From Actinomucor elegans (taxonomy: Eukaryota > Mucoromycota > Mucoromycetes > Mucorales > Mucoraceae), in contig JAMSLZ010000007.1 of assembly GCA_026027325.1 (NCBI GenBank), forward strand, positions 62,001-126,000: 64,000 nucleotides of DNA, given 5' to 3'. Positions within the stretch are counted from its first letter, which is position 1. Each line of letters opens with the position of its first letter. This document shows positions 12,950 to 23,561 of the stretch, in pieces. Under the pieces are notes generated by a model. It was not told the origin of the DNA and made no database searches. It saw nothing but the letters and a program-made list of their open reading frames with translations. The position numbers and the translations under genes are program-made.

Positions 12950-13313
12950 CTGAGATGTTCGTATTTAGTTAGGTACATTTTTAATTAACGAGGCAGAAAA
13001 CAAGAAAGAGATTTATTCTACTACTGTCAGCCTTCTGCTGTTAACAGGCTGCGCTGTAGTTACATAGATTAAATATAATTAGTCGCGATTACACGAGTTA
13101 ATTATTCAGGTACGTTTCTATTACTACTCTATGTAAAGTAGTTATACCTACTACAAGCTTTGTCCGATGGAATCGATGGTAACAAATAACAGAAGCACGC
13201 CCAGGGCTGGCAATGTTGAATTTTCCATAAGAATAGCCGCGCTGTTTGCGATACTGTGCGTTTGCTTACTTTATATTTCATAGAAGATATTGCAAATATA
13301 ATTAAAATAAGTA

Positions 13314-13838
13314 GTGTGTGATATTGACGAGTATTGGACCGTTGAATTGGGCTTGAATAATAAAAATATTTTGCATGATGCCCCAGAGGCCATTGATTTG
13401 ATTAATATAAATCTTGTAATCATAACTTTTTTAATTGATTTCTTTTCTACAGGAATATCACTTACCGATTACTGTTGTAACTACGATATCTATTATGTTT
13501 TTTTCAAGTTATCCACAGCGTTAGGCGGTAAATTTGGCAACATTTCGCAAATACCAACAGCATTGTTTCTAGCAGGGATCAAGAGGGTGCCTACTGATCA
13601 AGTAGATTCTCTAGCCTACTTGGTTTTGTACCCTAACAAACAAACAATCTGGATTGCCATCCTTCAGTACTATTCTGAAGTCGAGGCATTTTCTATGGAA
13701 GACGTATGCAATATATTATTCAAACTAGAAACTCATAACACTCTTCTACCCTCTCATCGCACATCCTTTTATACTGTGATATCTACTACATTATGGTATC
13801 TTTGGTACTTCTACTGGCAGCAGGTAATTCATAACTAG
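13314..13838 (+). mobile_element. decayed C-terminal piece of a non-LTR retrotransposon (LINE)
   Basis: A frame of 174 codons whose second half resembles the region after the reverse transcriptase in fungal LINEs. There is a degenerate zinc-knuckle stretch (LFLAGIKRVPTDQVDSLAYL, where Cys and His positions appear replaced), then PNKQTIWIAILQYYSE, then a tail SFYTVISTTLWYLWYFYWQQ. LINE proteins typically carry C-P-x-K-x-x-x-W after the zinc ligands and a terminal LWxxYWxxVF-like segment. The identification rests on this layout recalled from the family, not on a search. No reverse transcriptase core is present, so the element is dead. The first 40 residues may be unrelated or intronic (a CTACAG acceptor-like site at 13447-13452). 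Confidence 0.45.
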
Positions 13839-14240
13839 CCGTTTCAAAATGATCTGGTTATACCTAAGATTATATCCCAAATAGCTTTACTGCAAAATCC
13901 TCCTCCTTAGAGTAATCCTTTTGCCCGTATCAAATATTACATCTTATTAAATCCAACTTAGTAGAAATGTGATATTATAATCCTACTCACTATGCTATTA
14001 TTTAACTTTATTTTCAAGCCCCACTACTCTGCGATGTGTGGCTTCATAAGTTTAATAAAACTTGATTTACAAAAAAAAAGCAATTCGCAAGTACAAACAT
14101 GCCCATCTTAAGGAACATTTCTCTTCTGCTATAAACCAATCGACACTCCAAACCCCTTTCTTTATACCTCCAGGCACTCACTATTAATCCAGTTCTTTGG
14201 TTATCTACGACACAAACAGAAAGAAGTCGTTGCATTCGCT
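13839..14240. other. intergenic
   Basis: No supportable gene; a minus-strand frame at 14044-14289 has no recognisable features and overlaps the decayed coding fragment that follows. Confidence 0.35.
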
Positions 14241-14261
14241 GGCGATTAGGATAGCTCTCTG

Positions 14262-14650
14262 GTGGAAGCCCTCGACAATGCCAATGCAAAAGGTAGACGA
14301 GTTAGTGGTAAAGGAAAAGTACGGAAAAGAAGGATTTTAGAGAGTTTGGACCATTGCAACGATCTACGAGATCAAAGAAGTGGAAGGAGAGTATCATCAG
14401 GTAGAGTGAGAGAACGTAGAATGAATTTGGCTTGGAGGCTGTGGGAACGTTCTTTTATGGTCAGTATACGTGCGATATGATGGATTACCTTGGTAGAGGC
14501 AGTAGCGGAGACACCGTGTATTCAACGCAGAGTCTTGTTTTGGATTCATCCCAAGAGCTTGTGTTGGGAGCCTATAAGTCTGAGGATTGCCAAACCGTAT
14601 TCAAATTAAGAACGGCTAATCTGTTTATATTCGGTGGCGAGGAGTTTTGA
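14262..14650 (+). pseudogene. decayed coding fragment of unknown family
   Basis: This stretch is less AT-rich than its surroundings and holds overlapping open frames. One frame reads MPMQKVDELVVKEKYGKEGF then stop, and continues past it as VWTIATIYEIKEVEGEYHQ. A second frame from 14432 reads MEAVGTFFYGQYTCDMMDYL and ends FIFGGEEF at 14650. The switch of frame and internal stops suggest a broken gene or transposon protein. I do not recognise the family. It lies between the LINE tail and the Tc1 remnant, so a mobile-element origin is the simplest reading. Confidence 0.3.
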
Positions 14651-14867
14651 GAGCATCTCGGATTTATTTTGCGCTTATCGAGGATTGATCAATGACTTTA
14701 AATAAAACACACTGGTTTCTTGTGCATTTCAAATGCGACGATATGGAAAGCTGGGACATATACTTCATGGAAAAAAAGAAATGAGTGCACATGCATATGG
14801 TAACTGAAGGTATGCATACTTTTTAAACAAGTTAATGTATAAGCGTAGACAATAACCTGATACTCCT

Positions 14868-16105
14868 TCAGTGGCCTTGTTTTTTACGACATTTGTTCAA
14901 GCATTTATGAAATGCGAAAAAATAAGCCTTTAAAGTTACTCAGCCTCGAGTAATTTGCAGCTTTACTGATCCTCGTCATCAAAGCATTCTTTTCCAGGGA
15001 CCTGTTGTGTTTTACTTTATTCTTAACAACTAACCAGACTTGTTCAATTAAATTAAACCCAAAAGAACATGAAGTCAGATAAATACAATGTTAGCCTTGG
15101 GATGTTGTATGCTTGGCTATATCTTCAGAAGCATAGATAGAGGGAGTTATCCATGATGATATAGCAACCCTTCATGTGTGGATACTGATCCATTTCACCT
15201 ACTGTAGTCTTCAGAAATCTAATATAGTGTTTTGTTATTGTTCCTTTGCTCATACGTACAATTCATTAATTTACTTTATCTCCTTGTTGGCTGGTGATTG
15301 CGAAAGCCTCAAGCTGCATCTAGTCAAGCCTGCAGTAGAAATCGTACCCAAGATGGTAGTTGTCCTTGCTCGTGTTTTGGGTACTTTGGCACACTACATG
15401 TAAGCCATTCTTTAACCAGGTTCTGCTACGTTTTATGTATGAAAAGCAGATTCATCTAGAAATGTACATCTGGTTAAATAAACCATATCAGTCTACATTC
15501 ATCTGATTATCCAATTGAATCTGTTGCCCAAGTTTTCTGTTGCATTTCTATCAAAAGAGTAGAAATGTGCTTTTTCAAACTAATTGTGTACTTTACTGTA
15601 ATGAAATAGTACACAGCGGTTTTTGGCACTAGTAGATCCATGAACTTACATGTCAAACTATCCATTACTTGGTCCAAATCTGATAAAGGCTTACCGTCGA
15701 TCAACTGGATCAAATACTTTTTGTGTTGTTCAACTAGATTTGACGGTCTCCCAACAGTTTTTTTTAATTTGTTTTCGCTGAATTACATCTTGAGAACCTT
15801 GAGCTTTCTCATACCAACTCTGAGCAGTTCATACAAATATATCTAGCTTTTTAGCAGTTTGTGAGGTATTCAGTACTTTTCTTATATCATTTAGAAATAC
15901 TCTTTGCCTTTATCAGTGCACTTTCTGTAGTTGTGTCGACTTTTTCTTAGAGGTTCAGCGATAGACTCCTCAGCAACTTCTTTTTTATCTTTAATAATTT
16001 TTCAGGAGGCTTCAAGTCAATATATTGATTATAGTCGGTGATACAATCCAAAGAATACTCTTCTAACTCAACTTCCATTTCCACAAAGTTTCCAAAAGCT
16101 TTCAT
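14868..16105 (-). mobile_element. decayed Tc1/mariner (IS630-type) transposase
   Basis: Minus-strand transposase broken by several stops and frameshifts. Reading across frames from an ATG at 16105: a helix-turn-helix N-terminus with KKTVGRPSNLVEQHKKYLIQ near 15750, then CTFLDESAFH (first Asp codon about 15456-15454), KVPKTRARTTTILGTIS near 15370, CYIIMDNS (second Asp about 15151-15149), and NLIEQVWLVVKNKVKHN with the Glu at about 15045-15043. The D-D-E spacing of about 34 residues fits the DD34E class. The C-terminus fades near 14868. A possible terminal sequence GTGCCCATGATTCCCAGTC lies at 16268-16286, but no matching inverted copy was found on the other side. The element cannot be active. 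Confidence 0.8.
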
Positions 16106-16964
16106 ACATTTAGATTAATAAACATAAAGAAAATAATCCAAAGTTAGGCTTTCAGCTTGATACTTGAGTTCAGTAAATTTAAGTCCTTTATTTTAAGAAG
16201 ACTTTTCCTGGAATTGGTGAGAGTAATGTATGATTGGCACCCATAGGACAGTGGTACAAAACGTTGTGCCCATGATTCCCAGTCTGTGGATCATAAAATC
16301 GGTTTTGGAAAAAATTGACCTTTTCAAGCTTTGGGATGGTCACCATGCCAAAGTCAGACATAAATCTCTATCTTAGTTTTGTCGCTTTATTATGGACTGA
16401 AATGAAGCGCCTTGATCCTGATCTGCATTTTATCCTGATCTGCATCCATGGTATCAGATGGAAGCTTTGTCTCATAGTTCTCTATAAAGTGAGACAATAT
16501 TTAAAGCGAATCGCGTTTATTATAAACGACTAGCATTTGCACAACCAGGCCCTTGTATATCAGCTGTCGCTTTTACAATTTATGCTTTTGACATGTTACA
16601 AAAATGGTAGAAACTTACTATTGTAGAAGCTGTCGTTTGCTTTTTACCGACCATCGGGCAAGTTACCGTAGGTTTGTTAAGAATTCGCTCAATTTACGCG
16701 TAAAAATCAACCAACTATGCACACCTATTAGTCTATGGTCATATAATACAAGTAGGAGTGTTCTGTCTCGACATATTCATCAAAAGAGCGTTCTTTATTT
16801 TAACAAACGCTTATTCTATGGACTTACTTATTAGGTATAGTCTTCCTCATTTGGCTGGCTGACTGACTGGTGCAAGTCCGCTTGAAATGTGTACGTAATA
16901 CGAGGTATATAAAGCAGCTTTTGAATTCTTCTTTTTCCACACACTTTTATTCATATCTTATAAT
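16106..16964. other. intergenic / aminopeptidase promoter region
   Basis: No supportable gene. The first 200 bases probably belong to the Tc1 element's flank. A short direct repeat (ATCCTGATCTGCAT twice) occurs at about 16417-16448. A plus-strand frame at 16604-16834 has no recognisable domain. Confidence 0.4.
16906..16914 (+). promoter_or_regulatory. TATA box of the aminopeptidase gene
   Basis: TATATAAAG lies 51 bases before the ATG at 16965, followed by a pyrimidine-rich stretch (TTCTTCTTTTTCC) that would suit transcription initiation. Confidence 0.55.
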
Positions 16965-19900
16965 ATGTGTACCTCTAAAGTAGAAAACCCTGATCGTCAA
17001 GTCTTGCCTACTAACGTCAAGCCTACTCATTATGACTTGACTCTCCAACCCAACTTGAAGACTTTTGTTTTCTACGGTCAAGTCAAAGTCAAGTAGGTTT
17101 TATAAGCATAAATCGCAACAAAATGAATGACACTAACATACTTTATAGCTTGAATGTTAATAAGGAAACCAAGACAATTGTACTCAATACGCGCGATATT
17201 AAGATCCACTCAGCCGTCTTATCCTCAGAAGGCCTCAAGACCGAATCAAAGTAAGTATCGAGTTTATTTTCTCACTTGGGGAAGTGAAACTAAATACGAC
17301 GCGTCATTTAGGCAAACTGCTACCGACATCAGTTATGATGAAAAGAAAGATTTAGCTACCTTGACCTTTGCTGAATCTGTTCCTGCTGATACCAAGGCCG
17401 TTTTGGAAATCGCATTTGAAGGTACCTTAAACGACGCCATGGCTGGTTTCTACAGATCGTCTTACAAGGATGCTGAGGGTAATACTCAATATTTGGCTAC
17501 TACTCAATTTGAGTCAACCGATGCTCGTAGAGCTTTCCCTTGTTGGGATGAACCTAGTCTTAAGGCCACTTTTGATGTCACCTTGGTTGTTCCCTCCGAA
17601 CTCGTTGCATTGTCCAACATGGATGTTATTTCTGAAAAGCCTTATCATGATACTGGTAAACTTACTGGCGTTGCTGGTAAGACTGAGGGTAAGACTGAAG
17701 GTAAGACTGAAGGCAAAACTGAAGGCAAGACTGAAGGCAAGACTGAAGGCAAGACTGAAGGCAAGACTGAAGGCAAGACCGAAGGTAAAACTGAAGGCAA
17801 AACCGAGTCTTCTAGCCAAAGCCTCAAAGAAGTCAAGTACTCTACTTCTCCTTTGATGAGTACCTATCTTTTGGCCTTCTGTGTAGGTCCCTTTGAATAC
17901 ATCGAATCTTTCACTAGCGGTGAACACAATGGAAGACCTATCCGTTCTCGTGTTTATGCCTTGCCTGGCTCTGTTGAACAAGGTCGTCACGCTTTAAACG
18001 TCTGTACTGCCGCTCTTGAATATTTTGCCAAGGTCTTTGGTGAACCTTATCCTCTTCCCAAGATTGACATGGTCGCAATTCCTGATTTTGAAGCAGGTAA
18101 GTTATACAGTAGAGTTTGAATTGAACAATGTTATAACATTAATGTTGTATGTAGGTGCTATGGAAAATTGGGGTCTGATCACATACAGAACCGTTGCTTT
18201 ATTGTTTGATGAAAAGTCTTCTTCCATTGTTTTCAAAAAGAGCACAGCTTACACTGTGTGTCACGAATTGGCTCACCAATGGTTTGGTAACTTGGTCACC
18301 ATGGAATGGTGGGATCATTTGTGGTTGAACGAAGGTTTTGCTACCTGGGTTGGCTGGTTGGCTGTGGACAACATCTTCCCTGAATGGGATGTTTGGACGT
18401 CCTTTGTAAATGAAGATATGCCTCGTGCATTGAGTCTCGATGCCCTCCGTTCTTCTCATCCTATTGAGGTCACCGTCAATGACCCTGCTGAAATCCATCA
18501 AATCTTTGATGCTATTTCATATTACAAGGGTGCTAGTGTTATTCGCATGTTAAGCTCTTGGCTCGGTGTCGAGACCTTCTTGGCTGGTGTTCGTCTTTAT
18601 ATTCGTCGTCACAAGTGGGGTAATGCTTCTACTGGTGATTTGTGGATCTCGTTAAGTGAGGAAGCCAACGTCGATGTATCCAAGTTTATGACCTTGTGGA
18701 CTAAGCGTGTAGGTTATCCTGTCTTAACTGTTAAAAAGGATGGTGATGAATCCGTCAATGTCACTCAATCGCGTTATCTTTCTACTGGCGATTTAAGTGA
18801 AGAAGAAGATAGTACTGTCTGGTGGGCTCCTCTTGGTATGTTGGTGCCCGGTAAAACCGAGTCTTATACCTTGACTGAAAAGTCTCAAAGCTTCAATATC
18901 CCTGCTGATGGTTTATTCAAGTTGAATGCTGGCCAAACCTCTGTTTATCGCGTCAACTATCCCATTGAGACTATTCGTGTTTTAGGTGAAGAAGTTAAAA
19001 AGGGAAAGGATGGTTTATTGAAAAACACAGCTGATCGCGTTGGTTTGATTGCCGATGCCGGTAATTTGTGTGTTAGTGGTGAGCAGACGACTACTGCCTT
19101 TTTAGAACTTGCTCAAGCCTTTGTCAATGAAGACAATTACTTGTAAGAAAACATCTTAGTTTACTTATGAATGATACTAACAATCCCTGAAATAGTGTTT
19201 GGTCTCAATTGAGTACTCATCTTAGCAAGATTCTTAGTGTTTGGTATGAAGAACCTGAGGAAATTCGTGATGGCTTGAAGGCCCTTCGCCGCAGCTTATT
19301 CGCACCCATTGCCCATAAACTTGGTTGGGAATTTGCTGAAACTGACGATTACTTGACCAACATCTTGCGTGTCCTTGCTTTGACCAACGCTGGCCGTTCC
19401 AATGATGGTGAGACAGTGGAACAAGCCAGAAAGCGTTTCTGGCAATTCGTTGAAGGTAACACAGATGCCCTTCATCCCAACTTGCGCGGCCCAGTCTATA
19501 ACATTGTCTTGGGAGCTGCCGAGAACGAAGAAGAAGAAGAAAAACTCTGGGAACAAGTCTTGAAGATTTACCGCGATGAAACCTTGCCTACTGATCAACG
19601 TTTGATTGCTCTGAATTCGCTTGGCGGTATCAAGAGTAAGGCTTTAATTCAGCGCTATCTTGACATGTCAATGGATGAGAAGGAAGTTCGTGGCCAAGAT
19701 TCCCTGTATGTATTTGGCTCTTTATCTTCTAACCCTGATGCTCGTGATCTCCTCTGGAACTTCTTTACCGAGAACTTTGACGTTCTCCATGCTAAGTTTT
19801 CCAAGTCTTTGAGTTTGTTTGGCTCTGCTATCCGTTCTGCTGTGGGTGGATTTGTCAAGTTTGACCGTATTAATGAGATTGAATCTTTCTTTGCCGACAA

Positions 19901-20030
19901 GGACACTAAGGAATATGCTCGTTCTCTTCAACAAGCCTTGGAAGGTGCCAGAGTCAATGCTAAATGGGTTGAAAGAGATCATCAGCTTGTAGCCAACTGG
20001 ATCAAGGAAAATGCAAAGAACTTTTCTTAA
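16965..20030 (+). CDS. APE2: M1-family zinc aminopeptidase (puromycin-sensitive aminopeptidase / Ape2-Aap1 type)
   Basis: Cytosolic-type metallopeptidase that trims N-terminal residues from peptides. Exons 16965-17092, 17149-17250, 17312-18096, 18155-19142, 19196-20030 (945 aa). The start is fixed by exon 1 (MCTSKVENPDRQVLPTNVKP), which carries the conserved LPTNVKPxHY head and no signal peptide. Motifs: GAMENWG at residues 339-345 (split by an intron), the zinc site HELAHQ at 375-380 with the third ligand Glu398 in NEGFATW, and YYKGASVIRML with the transition-state Tyr. A C-terminal ERAP1-like helical domain is present. Oddity: residues 199-242 are eleven GKTE tetrapeptides, inserted in the N-terminal beta domain just before the STSPLMSTYL strand. 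Its stop is 98 bases from the convergent TMEM33-like stop. Confidence 0.95.
17676..17807 (+). repeat. 12-base coding minisatellite, 11 copies (GKTE)n
   Basis: Eleven tandem units of the pattern GGY AAR ACY GAR. Units differ only at third codon positions, so all eleven encode Gly-Lys-Thr-Glu. They sit inside the aminopeptidase, flanked by GKLTGVA and SSSQSLKEVK. The array is also free of stops in other frames, which produces long meaningless frames on both strands. Confidence 0.97.
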
Positions 20031-20128
20031 ATTATCTAAACTGAAATCATAGTGTAAATAACCCATTCATCCATACAGTCTCTTTATAATATATATAAAC
20101 GGATTTATTATAATAATAATCGTATGAT

Positions 20129-21145
20129 CTATCGGGCAGCAGGTGCAGGTTGAGGTTGAACAATGGAGTTACCAAACTTTGTAATCATTCCCTTGATCAT
20201 TGTATAAACTCTAGGCACAACAGGTGGAATACGAGCATCTGCTGATGGAGGCAAAAGCAAAGTATCCATCTTAACGCGAAGTTCAGTGAATGTTTGACGC
20301 GTATAAGTCGATAAATGATAACGGAAGCGAAGGAATTGAGAAAACAAGATGATTGGTAAAAAGTTCAATCTAATCATCTATCAGTAAATCATAACCATAC
20401 TCTCACTGACACGTTTACTTACCGGAATAAGCCAAAGAAAAGACGAACGGCAATAACTGTAACTTCAGACTGAGCAACAAAGCGCATGGCATTACCATAG
20501 TATTTGTCAGTCAATGATTTGATTTGCTGCTGAGTTTTAGCTTGCCATGTCACAGCAGCATCTCCGCTGCTGGCAGGACGAGGGAACACGTTTGGAATGA
20601 CGTTGGTACGGATATAACCGAGAGCATGGAAAGTAGAGAAAGTGAAAAAGGGAATCAAAGTAACTAGAAAGACGCGTAAATCACTCAAGATCCAATCCAT
20701 AACTCTATACGTTACCTGTAATGGGACTGGAAAAGAACCAAAAGAATGCAAGAAGCAAATACTGGGCGTTTTCATCCATAACCAATTTACGAGCGTATTC
20801 AGCATTGGGTTGAGGTTTCTAAAAGTTTTTTTTTTTTTTTTTTTAGTTTCGAGACACTTTGAAGATCATCTTGGTACTTACACCGTGCGATTTGTAGATG
20901 ACTACACCGTAAGAAGTCAAAGCTCCGAGGTATGCCATTTTATAAAAGTATGTATTGGAACGAAACAAGAATACAGTAAATACATAGGATAGTGTACCAA
21001 CAAGTGTCAAGACATGGCCAAAAAACCAAGCAAATTGGAGTGTCTACCCTTATTGTTAGTATATTTCAGAAACTTTGTTAGCGATAGTTACCTTGACAAG
21101 CGTGAGGATACGGTCTTGTAGTGGTGCAGAAGCTGGTGGAGCCAT
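20129..21145 (-). CDS. TMEM33: TMEM33 / Pom33 / Tts1 family ER and nuclear-envelope membrane protein
   Basis: Exons 21145-21092, 21043-20882, 20818-20716, 20663-20423, 20369-20129 (266 aa). The family shapes ER tubules and takes part in nuclear pore distribution in yeasts. The sequence shows several hydrophobic segments (AWFFGHVLTLVGTLSYVFTV; QYLLLAFFWFSSPITVTLIP; NFLPIILFSQFLRFRYH) and the family stretch FFTFSTFHALGYIRTNVIPN, ending in a soluble PQPAPAAR tail. Length fits the family (about 250-280 aa). The last acceptor is taken as GATTAG ending at 20370; the nearer alternative makes a stop. It shares its upstream region with the sirtuin gene and ends 98 bases from the aminopeptidase stop. 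Confidence 0.85.
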
Positions 21146-21313
21146 GATTAAATATCAAAAAGAAAGAGAAAGAAAGAAAAATACATTCGTCACATTGAAG
21201 TAACCTTTTGATCAATTTGTGATTGGCCAATTGCGGGTTAACGCGAAAAAGGTTAAGCTGGACAATGCAAGAAAATTTTTTATTTTTATTTTACTTTTCA
21301 ACTTATACTTACA
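21146..21313. promoter_or_regulatory. 168-base divergent promoter with a palindromic double CCAAT box
   Basis: The TMEM33-like gene (minus, start 21145) and the sirtuin gene (plus, start 21314) are fired from the same 168 bases. GATTGGCCAATT at 21221-21232 presents ATTGG and CCAAT head to head, so one site faces each gene. CCAAT boxes are bound by the Hap/NF-Y complex in fungi. No TATA box was seen on either side. Confidence 0.55.
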
Positions 21314-22577
<1,264 letters not shown>

Positions 22578-23561
22578 AATGTAAATATATATTATATACA
22601 TATGCTTGAAACATTAAAGCATGATTCCATGATTTCGTAAGTGTTTTAGAGTTACGCTGCTTGTAATAAGCTATAAAGTACACATTACCATGAATATCAA
22701 TGACCTATCTATTCAGGGCAATGCCCTCTAGCATACCGTAGCATCATTTTTAGTAGTGCTGCTATACTATTGTTGAATGTTATGGTCCAAGAAACAATAT
22801 TCTCGTTATCGCTCTTTTGTTTAGACCACATATTCAGGGACTTATTGGTATCGTGTATGTCTCGCGCACAAGTTTGATTGTGGGGCCACCATTGTCTCTT
22901 TGTTAATGAATACCAAATAGTTACTATGTCACTTCTGATATACGAAAAAGATAAAGTGTGGGTGTCAACTGTACGAAATGAAAATTAAATAGATAAAATA
23001 CAAGTAATAGGAGAACTATCTGATGAATCTATTTTTCTAACAAAGACATGAATTATGCGTGAGGCGTGCAAGCATAATTTAGCTTGGTAAACCACTACTG
23101 CATTATGTAAAACTATATCATAATTTAAAAATGAATGTAGACCTGTTTTATTACGATCAACACATCACTCTATCAAGCCAAATGTGTGTATCTCAAAACA
23201 CAAAGTACGAGATTATTAAAGCATCCTTGGTCAGTATATTGCTGAAATTCATAGCGCAGCTGCTTAAGCTAAAGTTTCAACCAGCACGTTCACAGTTGAT
23301 GATCAAGTATCAATACCAGGCTTACGGTAGCAAACTTCGATGTGACGCAAAATTACCGATATAAAGACTCAAACAACTAGTTCATATGACTGTTGTAAAA
23401 TAATACACGCGTTTTCGATAGCAATCACTAAAGGTACGGCTTGTTTAATTCGAATAATGCATCAGAGATTCAAGCTCTGTTGTGACGTGCCAATTTTCAC
23501 TATATTATCTAATTCTCTGTTTTTTCTTTTTTTTTTTTAACTTGCAAGCTACTAGAACTTA
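22578..23561. other. intergenic
   Basis: About 1 kb without a supportable gene; a plus-strand frame at 23131-23364 has no recognisable features. The 40 bases before the MED16 start are T-rich. Confidence 0.4.

Noticed and set aside
16264..16320. Terminal inverted repeat of the Tc1 remnant
   Set aside because: The sequence on this side looks like an element end, but I found no inverted partner near 14.7-14.9 kb, so it is not listed as a TIR.
17470..17990. Long alternative frames on both strands across the GKTE array
   Set aside because: They exist because the 12-base repeat has no stop in several frames; they overlap the aminopeptidase and carry only repeat peptides.
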